NCBI GenBank assembly: GCA_022539475.1
Contig: VCMS01000006.1
Location: forward strand, 388,504-452,503
Direction: 5' to 3'
DNA: 64,000 bases
DNA from: Gracilaria domingensis
Lineage: Eukaryota; Rhodophyta; Florideophyceae; Gracilariales; Gracilariaceae
Shown here: positions 42,245 to 52,290 of the stretch, piece by piece
Layout: the number at the start of each line of letters is the position of its first letter
How positions within the stretch are numbered: the first letter of the stretch is position 1
Notes under the pieces: model-generated
Told to the model about the DNA's origin: nothing
Database searches by the model: none
What the model saw: only the letters and a program-made list of their open reading frames with translations
Position numbers and translations under genes: made by a program

Positions 42245-43114
42245 CTACGAGATCATTCGCATGATAGTAGACCAAAGGCTGTGCGTATCCTGCTGCAGCA
42301 GCAAAGACGGTGAACAGCTGACGGGAATCCACGCGCCTCGATGCATCTCAGCGCGCAAGGTGTCCCACGTCCACTGCGAGTACGCCACGAAGAAGCGGAA
42401 CACATCGGGCGGTTGCGAACCGCTCTTCACCAGCTGTCGACTGGCGTTGAACCCGCCGCGGAACACGCCCGGCACAACCTCGGTCGCGCCGGGGCACACG
42501 CTCGGCGGCAACGAATGCAAAACCTCCAAAGACCCCGTGGAACAGTCGCCGCCCAGGTGCACCACGTTGTCGCTGAAATGGGGTCCGACGCGCGCCAAAA
42601 CGGAGCGATGGTGCCTCACGGTGTAGTTGGTGGGGCGGTTGAGCAGCAAGCCGCAAACGCCGGTGGCACTCACATCCGTGATGAGAATGACGGCGTGCGA
42701 CAGATGGCTGAACGCCGGCTGCCACCGGTAGTCAGGCGCAGCCAGCAGCACCACGCCGCGCTCCACGTGATGCTGTCTCTGCGCCCAGTGCACCAGCTCG
42801 GCGCTGGAGTGGTGCGTGGGCGTCTGGTTGAGCCGGTGCTGCACGGCGAGTTGCGCGCGGAAGGCGCGCCAGTCTGGCGTGGACGGCGTCTCGGAAGGCT
42901 TGGGCGTATCGGCCGGCGCGGCGGACAGGCTCGGCGCGCGGCGGCCGCACAGACGCCGCGCCACGCGCTTGGGCGCGGCCGCCGCCATCGGCATCGGACC
43001 AAGGAAAGTCGCAGCCGTCATTGCAGCAGACTTCGTCATTGCAGCAGACTTCGCAGAGGGTGCTCTCCGCGGCCAGGACGCGGCCGTGGCGTCGTCGCCA
43101 CACACACGCTGCAT
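42245..43114 (-). CDS. AlgH/UPF0301 (DUF179) family protein, probably plastid-targeted
   Basis: The C-terminal ~200 residues match the AlgH/UPF0301 fold: RGVVLLAAP, LSHAVILITDVSATGVCGLLLNRP, VHLGGD and FRFFVAYSQWTWDTLRAEM followed by GAW. The bacterial homologues have no agreed biochemical role. Plants carry plastid versions. From ATG 43114 the protein is 289 residues, with a Ser/Ala/Arg/Thr-rich leader of ~60 residues that looks like a transit peptide. The frame stays open further upstream to 44236, but only as antisense of the TPS gene. It is head-to-head with TPS/TPP over 306 bp. Confidence 0.78.
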   Translation of the reverse strand: MQRVCGDDATAASWPRRAPSAKSAAMTKSAAMTAATFLGPMPMAAAAPKRVARRLCGRRAPSLSAAPADTPKPSETPSTPDWRAFRAQLAVQHRLNQTPTHHSSAELVHWAQRQHHVERGVVLLAAPDYRWQPAFSHLSHAVILITDVSATGVCGLLLNRPTNYTVRHHRSVLARVGPHFSDNVVHLGGDCSTGSLEVLHSLPPSVCPGATEVVPGVFRGGFNASRQLVKSGSQPPDVFRFFVAYSQWTWDTLRAEMHRGAWIPVSCSPSLLLQQDTHSLWSTIMRMIS

Positions 43115-43420
43115 GGCTTCGCCTCTTAAGCTGCCACGCTGGAAGATCGGCCAATCTGAGATTGCGCGCGCAGGCGCCGCCGCGCGCCGTGACACGCCGG
43201 CCACGTGCCCACCGCGCGCGCGCGCGGGTGGTGGGCCACTGGTGGCATGCGCGCCACGCGCGCGGCAGCCGCGCCCGCCACACGCCGCCCGCGCGCTCCA
43301 GCCGCTTCGCCGCGGCGGCCTGGCGCAATCGCTGCGGGCGCGAGTGCTCGTCGCCGCGGCGCCGCGCCATGGCAAGCATCTCGCGCTGCTGTCGCCCCCG
43401 TCACCCGCGCCCCCGACGCC
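43115..43420. promoter_or_regulatory. bidirectional promoter AlgH / TPS-TPP
   Basis: 306 bp of CpG-rich sequence between the AlgH and TPS start codons. It includes a direct repeat of GCGCGCG near 43,215-43,224. I see no TATA box. Confidence 0.4.
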
Positions 43421-46400
43421 ATGTCTGCCGCCCGCTCTTCGTCGGCGCTGCCGCCCAAGCCCCGCGCCGCGCCGCCCAGCCCGCCCACCGCGCCGTCCAC
43501 CCCGCCGCCGTCCGCCGTGCAGTCCCCGCCCGTCGAGACCCACGCCAGCCCGCCGCACCCCAGCACCGCCACGCCGCCGTCGCCGCTGCTCAAGGCGCCG
43601 TTTCCGTCGCAGCCCCTGCTGCGTCCGGCCGGCGGTCCTGAAGCCGATCGCGCGTATCTGCAGGCGGCCGAATCCGACCTGCTGGACGAGATCCAGACCG
43701 TGCGCCAGCAGCTGCGTTTGGCTCGCCAGCGTCTGTCGCTTCGAAGGAATCGTCGACTGCGTCGCACAGCCTCCATCGGCGATGATTTTTCTAATGCACT
43801 TCCTACCCCGTCGCTGCACAAGATGCCCTCTGCGGAGAAGCCCATGCGTCATCGCGTCATTAGCGTCAGCTTGCGCCTCCCTGACCGGCGCGATCGCTCT
43901 TCCACCCCGCGTCAGCTCTTTGACAATGCCCTGCCGCCGAATGCTCTGCTCACACTGAGGAATGCCGTCGACATTCCATTTGTATGGGTTGGTGCTGTCA
44001 ATCCTTCCTTTCCACCTTCGCCCGGAAATGCATCCACTCCGTCCAGTCAGTCGGCAAATGATCGTTCCGTCGCCTTTGATGAGCCCTTTGTCGAGAAGAC
44101 TTATCGCAAGCGTCGCCACTCGCGTTACTCGTCCAGCCGCGATCGGAACCATGCTCATGCAGAGTCGCGCAGCGTGGCTGTACCGCTTCCCGAGGAACCG
44201 GAGATCATGGAGCGCTATCATACTTTTTGTGAGCACATTTTATGGAGGCTACTGCATTATGACTACGGAAGCGTGGGCCAGGGCCCAGAACTGGATGAGT
44301 ATTTTGCTGCATACCGAATCGTCAACCAGCGTTTTGTAGAGACTATCAGCGAGGTGTATGAAGACGGTGACGTCATTTGGGTGCACAACTATCACCTCAT
44401 GCTTCTGCCAAGCCTGTTACGCGAGAGCATTTGGTACGCCAAGATCGGCTTCTTTCTCTACTCGCCCTTTCCGTCCGCTGAAATATTCCGAATCCTGCCG
44501 TACAGGACTGAGATTTTGCGTGGCGTAATTGGCGCTGATCTCATAGGCTTCCACTCATATAACTACTCCAAACAGTTTGTTGCGTCGTGCTCACGATTGC
44601 TCAGTATTGATGGCACTCCGAGTTACATCGAGGCCGACCCATCGACAGGCCGTCGATGCGAGCTGGGCATATATCCTGCTGGCATTGACGTTCGGGTACT
44701 TAAAAACTATGTCTCTTCCAAGTCTGTAAAATCGCGTGTTGCAGAGCTGCGCGCGCGTTTCGAAGGTTTGCAGATTTTGGTTGGAGTTGATCGACTGGAT
44801 GATAGCTTCTGTGGCATTCCCCTCAAACTGCTTGCGTTTGAACAGCTTATGTTGAAGAATCCAGGTCTGCGAGGCAAGGTCGTTTTTATTCAGATCGCCA
44901 CCATCCCGCGGCAGGCGCATAGCACTGCAGCTATGCGGCAACAACAGATGCAGGTTAACGAATTGATTGGCCGCATCAATTCTTTGTATGGTACTTTTTC
45001 GTTTACCCCTGTGCACTATATTAACTCGGAGTTAAGTCCCCTCGATTTGTATGCACTAATGAGCGTCGGTCACGTTTGCATCGTGAGTCCAGTTCGAGAT
45101 GGAATGAGTTTGGTTCCCCATGAATGGACTGTTTGTCAGCAAGGCTCGTATAAGGGGCCTATTATTCTCAGTGAGTTCGCGGGTGCTGCTCACTCGTTCT
45201 CCACTGCTTTACATGTGAATCCTTGGGATGTGGATATGATGGGCGAGCAGATAAGAAAAGCGCTTCAGATGGACGAAAAGGAACGCGGGTTGCGGAATGA
45301 TGCTGCGTTCGGTTTTGTGAACACACAAACCGCCAAATTGTGGGGTCTAAACTTTCTAGAAGACTTGCAGCAGTGCGAAGGCGTCACCGTCAGCAGCAGC
45401 GTTGCAGCCACTCCCATGCTTGACTTTCCGACTGTCATTCATGCTTACTTAGGTTTGGCGGCAATGTCTTCTCCAGTCCCGTCGGCTACTGTTCTATCAT
45501 CTATGGGGTCTGTGCAAGGATCTGGCATACCTCCACATTCTCCATCTGACTTCTCCAATGTGCTTTTGAACACATTTGGGCCATCAGTTCGTCTTCCCGC
45601 GTACCAGTCTGATCAAAAACCATCGTCCACGGAAGGAATGTTCAGAAGCAGTTTGTCATCGCCTCCGGGAAAGAGTGATGCAGCCCGCATATCCCCCGAT
45701 GTGTCTTCTTCAAAGCTGAACAGCAGAGTAGCCCTTTTTGTGTTAGATCTTGATGGCACTCTCGTACCATTCCAAGCTATTGCAAAACTTGGTACTCCTC
45801 CACAGTCCGTCATAGATCTCATTCAGTCCTTATTGGATGCAAACCCGCTCAACCATGTTCTTGTCACTTCTAGTCGAGACCCAAATACTGTTATGCAATG
45901 GCTAGGTGACCTCGACGTGTATCTCGCTGCAGAAGATGGCGCTTTTTTTCGGGCTCCCGGGGACACAGCGTGGACATCCCTTTTCCGGGAGACCTCTGGG
46001 CATGACTTCCAATCCGGTCGAAACTCTATTTCGCAGCAAACGTCCTCTGATGTGTCATCGCTGGGAACGGGACCGAATGACAATGACGACAAACGCCATC
46101 TTCAAACAACGAAAGAGGAGGACCAGCGAAAACGACGGGCTTCACCGCACGCGTCGGACACTGACCCATTGTGGGAAAGCGCTGAACCTCGGAAGGAGCG
46201 GAAAGATGTACCATTGCAGGAGGGTCATCATCGAGGTACGTCCAACTCGTTTACCTCGATATCGAGCTCTGAAAGCGGGCAGAATGGGGATTTCAACACA
46301 AAGAGGCCTTGGAAATCTCTTGTAATGCCTGCCATGCAACATTTTGCGGAGCGTACTCCTGGTGTGGTCATTGAAGTTGGCGAAGTTACTGTAACCTGGC

Positions 46401-46873
46401 ACTACATCGACTCAGACACAGACTTTGGAAGGTGGCAAGCCCGCGATTTATTCAAGCATCTAGAATCTTTTCTTCTTCAGAGACTGAACATAGTTCTTCT
46501 CATGGACTCTCACCGCAGGTGGGTGAAAGTTCGCCCGAATGGTGTTGACAAAATTACCGCTGTGAGTAGAACTGTCGAAGATATAATGGGTACAGGAAAG
46601 AACAGGAAGGATGCCGTGACGGATAGCTGGCGCGAGCCGCTGTACATTGATTTTGTTTTGTGTATAGGGGATGACAAGGCTGATGAAGGGATGTTTGACA
46701 TGCTAAAGGATTCTACAAAACTCGAGTCAATGGGGATAAGGGCAGTGAACCGTGTGTTCACATGCCGTGTTGGAACGCCAATTACTTCTGCATCATATTT
46801 CCTAGACTCTCCGGCCCGTGTTGTTGAATTACTGGAGGAGATTTCAAGTGCGAACGTTAGAGTACCATCTTAA
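43421..46873 (+). CDS. trehalose-6-phosphate synthase/phosphatase-like fusion (GT20 + HAD)
   Basis: This single-exon protein has 1,150 residues. Residues 1-70 are Pro/Ser/Ala-rich; 75-115 form a charged coiled coil. The GT20 domain (~140-700) shows GDVIWVHNYHLMLLPSLLR, GFFLYSPFPSAEIFR, GADLIGFHSYNY and RDGMSLVPHEW. The HAD phosphatase domain (~770-1,140) has LDLDGT, the Ser of VTSSRDP, AAEDGAFF and CIGDDKADEGMFD. The phosphate-binding Arg/Lys pair of active TPS (DRLDYIKG) reads DRLDDSFCG, so the Lys is lost. The N-terminal loop reads SLRLP, not NRLP. Both recall plant class II TPS. In the red alga Galdieria, TPS-like enzymes are reported to make floridoside, so that is a candidate role. A ~110-residue acidic insert splits the HAD domain. 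Confidence 0.85.
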   Translation: MSAARSSSALPPKPRAAPPSPPTAPSTPPPSAVQSPPVETHASPPHPSTATPPSPLLKAPFPSQPLLRPAGGPEADRAYLQAAESDLLDEIQTVRQQLRLARQRLSLRRNRRLRRTASIGDDFSNALPTPSLHKMPSAEKPMRHRVISVSLRLPDRRDRSSTPRQLFDNALPPNALLTLRNAVDIPFVWVGAVNPSFPPSPGNASTPSSQSANDRSVAFDEPFVEKTYRKRRHSRYSSSRDRNHAHAESRSVAVPLPEEPEIMERYHTFCEHILWRLLHYDYGSVGQGPELDEYFAAYRIVNQRFVETISEVYEDGDVIWVHNYHLMLLPSLLRESIWYAKIGFFLYSPFPSAEIFRILPYRTEILRGVIGADLIGFHSYNYSKQFVASCSRLLSIDGTPSYIEADPSTGRRCELGIYPAGIDVRVLKNYVSSKSVKSRVAELRARFEGLQILVGVDRLDDSFCGIPLKLLAFEQLMLKNPGLRGKVVFIQIATIPRQAHSTAAMRQQQMQVNELIGRINSLYGTFSFTPVHYINSELSPLDLYALMSVGHVCIVSPVRDGMSLVPHEWTVCQQGSYKGPIILSEFAGAAHSFSTALHVNPWDVDMMGEQIRKALQMDEKERGLRNDAAFGFVNTQTAKLWGLNFLEDLQQCEGVTVSSSVAATPMLDFPTVIHAYLGLAAMSSPVPSATVLSSMGSVQGSGIPPHSPSDFSNVLLNTFGPSVRLPAYQSDQKPSSTEGMFRSSLSSPPGKSDAARISPDVSSSKLNSRVALFVLDLDGTLVPFQAIAKLGTPPQSVIDLIQSLLDANPLNHVLVTSSRDPNTVMQWLGDLDVYLAAEDGAFFRAPGDTAWTSLFRETSGHDFQSGRNSISQQTSSDVSSLGTGPNDNDDKRHLQTTKEEDQRKRRASPHASDTDPLWESAEPRKERKDVPLQEGHHRGTSNSFTSISSSESGQNGDFNTKRPWKSLVMPAMQHFAERTPGVVIEVGEVTVTWHYIDSDTDFGRWQARDLFKHLESFLLQRLNIVLLMDSHRRWVKVRPNGVDKITAVSRTVEDIMGTGKNRKDAVTDSWREPLYIDFVLCIGDDKADEGMFDMLKDSTKLESMGIRAVNRVFTCRVGTPITSASYFLDSPARVVELLEEISSANVRVPS

Positions 46874-47744
46874 TTCTCTACAAAGTCTATTTCTGTACAC
46901 AGTTAAAGGCTGTTTTGCTGAGCCCTGTACAAGCTGAAGATGGTTTCCATGATGCGATGTCGCCGGATTCAGCTTCACTGTTTTCACTTTTTAACTAGAT
47001 AGGATTGTATGGCATTACAGATCTTTTATGCTCTACACAACCGTATCTCACATAGAAGCTAGAGGGCTACTGCTGAGGTTGCGGAGTAAACTCGCTTGCG
47101 ATGCATGTTATGCACTGTTCACAGGCTATCATCAGGACAGTATCTTAACCCTGTGACGCAAATAGTAGAACTTTAATTTAAGCCCAAAAATAATGATGAC
47201 CACTTCAAACTTTGAAGTTCAAAGCCATAAAATTCTATTTAACATCCAAAAAGCATACCAAATGACTTCGATTAAGCCCCAAATTCATATGTGAAAACAA
47301 AAACATCAATTTTCTTATAGGTTTCAAACTACAGAGTCCAACATTTTCAAATATTTAAATATTCGTAGAAACAGCAATAGACTTCTACAAATCAAGGTAG
47401 ACTTCACAATAGTTCTATAAAAATTCTACATCACTCTAAAACTCTACAAAACCCCATAGAATATTATTCTTAAAAGCACAACACTGTAGCCTTTTTATAT
47501 TGCTAAGGAACAATACTGAACATCTCGTTTCTGTACAAAATCAGTGATTCACAGTTAAGTTCTTACTAACAACATTGAAATAACTCTTCTTCGCTTTTGA
47601 GAGAGACAAGTGTTATAAAGTATCTACTTCTTTTGTGGGCGTTTTACGCTTTAAAACTCGTTCAGTATGCCACACAGAACAACAGTTGCCACACACTGGT
47701 TGCATCCATATATAACACCATCTTTTTGTCTTTGATCCCGCGTG
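46874..47744. other. AT-rich intergenic region
   Basis: 871 bp, markedly AT-rich from 47,160 to 47,560 with repeated TCTACAAAA-like words. No gene is seen. It marks the border between the gene-rich and transposon-rich parts of the window. Confidence 0.4.
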
Positions 47745-49330
47745 TTAAACTTTCACATTTTCAGAGGGTAGTTTTCCTCTCAACGAACAGCTACATAACG
47801 AACAGTATGCGGCTTTTGCCGCAATGGGCACACGATTGAGATTTCTATCAAGTCTTCTTGCTTTGTATGTGCCTAAATTGTAATGTTCAGTTGCTTTTCG
47901 CAAAAACCTAGGCTGAATTAGCTCCACCATAGCTCTTCTAGACAAACCTTCCTTCTCCTTAGATTGATAACACTCCAACCATTCTCGAGCCAACTTTCGT
48001 ACAAATCCTCCAAACTTTTCACAGCTTGTCACGCTGTGACGTGCACGAGCGTACTCAATCTTTGCTTCCTTATCAAACAGTTTCCTGGTTATCCTTGACT
48101 TATACAAACGATGCAATACAGCCGCATTGTTAACCTGCATAGTTAGCAGTCTTGCCAATATGTTAACCACAGGGTTTTCCGATATGTTCGAACGAGCCAA
48201 CGACTTCATGTAACGATAAATGACGTCTGCTCCACTTTTAAGGTGGTTTCAGCACACGGTTGGTGTAAGGCGTATCATTCTGCAAGGAAAAATAGGCCCT
48301 TTTTGTTCTCTTGTCCTTGCTCTAAGTGCATTACTCAACGAGTAATATGACGCAAAACTGTGTAGATCAGATGCATGAGAGTTCTTTAGCATAACTTCAT
48401 ACTCTTCTGTTATCTCCTTTGCATCTCTCTTAATCAATTCAAAACATTCAGCTCTTACTGTGTCTAAAAAAAACTTGTATTCGTTTCTCATACTTCTTGT
48501 AATCTCCACAAGGCATGCGTACATTATTGGGCCTTGTGTAATATAATATCCTCTAGCTACAACAAAGAGAACATGATCCAATTCCAACGTTGCTGCGTGG
48601 TGAAACACTTGTGACCTGTAGGCTGATGACGGAATCAGTTTGTGGAAAAGCTCTTTTTCTTTGTCCTGAGACTCAATTTTTTTATAACAGCAAGCGGTGC
48701 ATACAAAGACGCCAAATTAGAAGCCTAGTCGATGGTTTTTCCTGCCGTCATAGTCTTGACCTCCACTGCGCATCGAATCCAGCCTTCATACCACCAATTA
48801 CCTATAAGTATTGCGTCTGGACTGTCGGCAATCATATTGGAGCTGTTATTTTGTAAGTGCTCCGTTGTTCGTATGCATTGCACTTTGAGTTTCTTTCCTA
48901 TGTCAAACTTGTATGAAGCTCCACTTTCGTCTAGCTCGCGTGCTCTAGGACTGTGTCTAAAGAATTCGAGGAGGGCCTCAAGCACTTCTATTTCATTACG
49001 TGAGCCTTCTTATATTTCTGTGGTGCATACCAAAGGTTTCATCACTCATGCTTGAAGAGAGGCATGCTGCAGCTGAGACAAAGTGTTGATAGAGTACTCC
49101 TGTGCTTGTGTTTCTTCAGAAACCGGAGTCTCGATATCTGCTTCTGCCACTACCCTCCCTTCCCGTAGATCCCACTGAAGTTCTAACACTGTTGCAACTA
49201 ATTCGTTCTTCGGTGCCCTTGCTCCTAGTGATCTAGAAAAGACGGACAAGATTCCCTGGAGCCTGGGTTTTGTTAACGCTTTGACCGCGGTTATAGAGTA
49301 CCCACTCAGTTGTGATGCCAAATTCTGCTG
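47745..49330 (-). pseudogene. decayed or multi-exon gene with a PD-(D/E)XK (YqaJ-like) nuclease domain
   Basis: Five minus-strand blocks in two frames appear to belong together. In order they are a SAP-like helix pair (TKPRLQGILSVFSRSLGARAPKNE, ~49,230-49,300), a nuclease core (IADSPDAILIGNW...CAVEVKT, ~48,745-48,830), and a continuation QVFHHAATLELDHVLFVVARGYY (~48,530-48,610). After an in-frame stop near 48,247 comes a basic helical end with CSLCSC. The D...(E)VK plus 'Q-x-x-H' layout is that of PD-(D/E)XK exonucleases found in phages and some eukaryotic mobile elements. Stops and frame changes without clear splice sites suggest decay, although an AG acceptor-like TTCCTTGCAG at ~48,284 allows introns. 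I do not recognise the element. Confidence 0.45.
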
Positions 49331-49969
49331 CGAAGATGTTTGTCGTATAGGACGATCTGGTTGATCGCCGTGGACGAAGTGGGTTGTGAGGAGTGCCGTG
49401 TCGTACGTGTAGGGCTGGCCCGAGCGATTAGTTGTACGCGTAGTTGTCCCCGCATCGGACGTTGGACCCAAGCGTACTTGGGGGCATACGTAGGACAGGT
49501 GTGCCAGTCGGACGTTGAGGGGCGTAGTATAGTACTGTAAGTTGCTACCTGGAGGTCGTACAGAGGCGGGTTTACGCGATATTTAGGTGAACCCAAACCT
49601 CGCCATGACCTCACGTTGTAAACACCAGGCACCCTTTGCCGTACGTCTTGTTCGTCAAGTAGCGCTACCGACAGACCGTTAGGCTAAGTACTATAATGTT
49701 TATTAGGCCATTCGTACCTTTTCGCACGCTCCTGAACGTGCTTGGTGATACCAACCGCCCACTCTCCCCGCTGACCGCCCGGTGCTTCCTCCTTACTGCC
49801 CGTACGGATTCATTACAGTCGCTCCCTCGAGCCACAACCCACTCCGTCGTCTCAAGACCGCTTCGGGTTTTCTCCCGATACGTACTATATCACACTGATC
49901 TCTCGACTTAGAAGTGAAATTCGAGACCGCACGAAGTTTACAGTACCAAATTGGAAACGATACTCGAAG
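49331..49969. other. probable 5' leader/LTR side of the chromovirus
   Basis: The sequence style (frequent GTACG/CGTAC) is that of the chromovirus coding region and differs from the AT-rich nuclease gene to the left. An LTR and primer-binding site should lie here, but I could not find a matching copy downstream within the window, so the boundaries are unresolved. Confidence 0.4.
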
Positions 49970-52003
49970 ATGAGCTCGAACGTCTCACACGGAGAGCAAG
50001 GAGAACGGCAGGTCGCAGAAGACAATGCTGAGTCCACTTTGGCCGCCCCTCGCGCCGCTTCGGACCATGCCTCGGTAGGCCGCCGGAGCATTCGAAGTAC
50101 CGCGACGGCCTACGTGACCCGCTCAGAAGAGCCCGAACGGATAATCCCTGAAGGCAATTTGCAAACCAAATCGGACGGAAGGAAGAAAGAGAGGAGTAAG
50201 AACTCCGGGCCCCCTTTGGGAACCGAGATTGTACCACCTGGGACGGCGGCACTCCCGCCTCCACCTCAGAGCAGACGGAGACCACCCCACGAGCTATGGG
50301 CCGAAATAGCCCCGTACGCCCTGGAGGGACTCCGCACGGAGATCGAGGTTCACGTACCCATGGCAATTGAATTATATCTTAAGGACCGTATCCCGGAATT
50401 GATGCGTCGTGCCATCACACCGATCGTACACCGCGTCGTGAACGATGCCCTGGGATCCAGACGTACCGAAAGCGGAGTGCAAGAGAATCTGAGTAGCACG
50501 TTGGCCGCTTTGGTAGCTAAGCTGCCACCCCAGCCCCCAAAGTTTGACACTGGCCAAACGGAAAACGCACCTAGTCGCGGTGAGAGACAGAGACCGGAAA
50601 TGGAGAAGGGTCCGCAGAGGGATCCGACCGGTGTCTATCTCCCACCAGTACCCCCTCAGGGTGATCCGGACGGAAACTCGAGCGATTCCTCCGACGACGG
50701 GAGGAATCACCGCAAACGAGGCGGTAAACCGGGCAAGCATTCCGATTCGGACAATTCCGTACGTAGACGGAAGAATCGTGGCCGCCGCAGAGGGCGACGA
50801 CATTCAGATACTGACTCTGCGTCCTCGCGTTCATCATCAGAGGATGAGCAGACGGACTCGGATGACTCCGGGGACTCTCAAAGCCCCCGAAGGACACGCA
50901 AGTCCGAACGGCGACGTTCCCGATTGGACAAGTTGGCGCTTAAGCGCCTACGACCTCTGAACGTCAAGTTCACCAAGGTTGTGGACCACCGTACGTACCG
51001 GCTGATTCGACGCAGCCAGAAGTACGACTCAAAGGTGGCGCGCAAGATCGCGCGCTATCAAAAGAAATTGAACGTCCAGATGAAAGGACATTCATTTTCC
51101 GGAACGGATCCCATCTCCGTTCTTAGTTTCCTGCAGCGGTTCAAGACCGCTTGCAACCGTAACGGACTGACAGAAGGAGCGGCACTGTGGTGCTTCTAGT
51201 TCTACCTAACCGGGCCCGCACACGCTCTGGTTCAGTCCCGTGTCATTGGTGAGTCGGGAGCGGTCGACAGGCCTCGCGATGAAGCGCTCCATACGTACGA
51301 AGAGGTGGTGAATTTGTTACTGACCACGTACGCCACGGATGAAGTTATCGCCACGGATGAAGTTATCGCCACGGCATCCGCAGAGGTGACATTTTACACC
51401 CAGTCGTCAGGGATGTCCGGAACGGAATTCGCCCAGAAGCTCTGGACAAAGGCCCTCCGCTGTGGCAACGTATACACCGATCGGGACTTGAAGGGGTTAT
51501 TTGTCGAAGGACTTGTGCCCGCCATACGGTCAAAGGAGCGGAATCACCTCACCACTCATCCCAGTATCGGATACGACGCGCTCGCCCGTTATGCAGAATC
51601 GTACGGCGATACTCACCGCGCCTCACGCCGCCAGTCCGTTCGGGTGGACACGCAGACTACGTCTGCGCGGCCTCGTGCCACTCGTACGATAAGGAAGGTG
51701 CATCACGTCGAGTCCCCCTCGCCCTCGACGTATTCCTTGTCGGACGACGACGGCGAAGAAGTCCTCATCGTTTCCCAGGGGTCTTCCATGCCGTCACCAC
51801 CCACCACACCAAGTGCAACCACCCCGGCGACTTTCGCAAATTCATTCCCCAGTACGCCCGGCCAAAGGTCGAGCAACCCCCCTGGCGCAGCGTCAAGGGA
51901 CCGTCCGTGCAGGATTTGCCTCTCGCGGGAGCCCAACTGCTGTCAACTTCTCCCACCGGACGTTAAGGCTAAACTGCTCGCAATCCGCGAGGAAAACTAC
52001 TAA
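49970..52003 (+). pseudogene. gag: chromovirus Gag, one nonsense codon
   Basis: One frame runs 49970-52003 with a single in-frame TAG at 51197-51199 inside the conserved retrotransposon Gag block (FSGTDPISVLSFLQRF before it, FYLTGPAHALVQ after it). N-terminal regions are Pro/Arg/Ser-rich, with long acidic-Ser tracts (SDSSDDGR, DSDDSGDS). An 18-bp direct repeat (around 51,335-51,370) duplicates TDEVIA. Near the end is a Cys cluster (CRICLSREPNCC) but no regular CX2CX4HX4C knuckle. Confidence 0.75.
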
Positions 52004-52290
52004 CGCCGGCGCGACGAAGGGTACTACGGCACCGGTATGCCCGCACGGAGAAACACGCCACCGCCATCCAATATCGGTTTCCGTAATATTGGCCCGAATC
52101 GTACATCTTACGCCCAGCCTCGGCAGGCAGCCATGCTGGTGGAAGAGACCGTTTCGGAACAGAAAAACGAGCCGGAGGATGCGTAGGGGCGTCGTCTCCT
52201 CCGAGGCCGGAAAGCCTCACCACACCGGGCGATAAGCCCAAACCAACCAGTGCGGACGCAACAGAACTGACTCTCGACACCCCAGAACGT

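Noticed and set aside
43205-43420. Upstream extension of the TPS/TPP frame
   Set aside because: It begins with GTG, is Ala/Arg/Pro compositional text and lies in the bidirectional promoter; ATG 43421 is the better start.
42245-44236. Long minus-strand frame of 663 codons
   Set aside because: Only the last ~290 codons are AlgH. The upstream part is the antisense shadow of the GC-rich TPS/TPP 5' end, so I start the gene at 43114.
49340-49632. Short frames on both strands left of Gag
   Set aside because: Probably chromovirus leader or LTR DNA; no domain.
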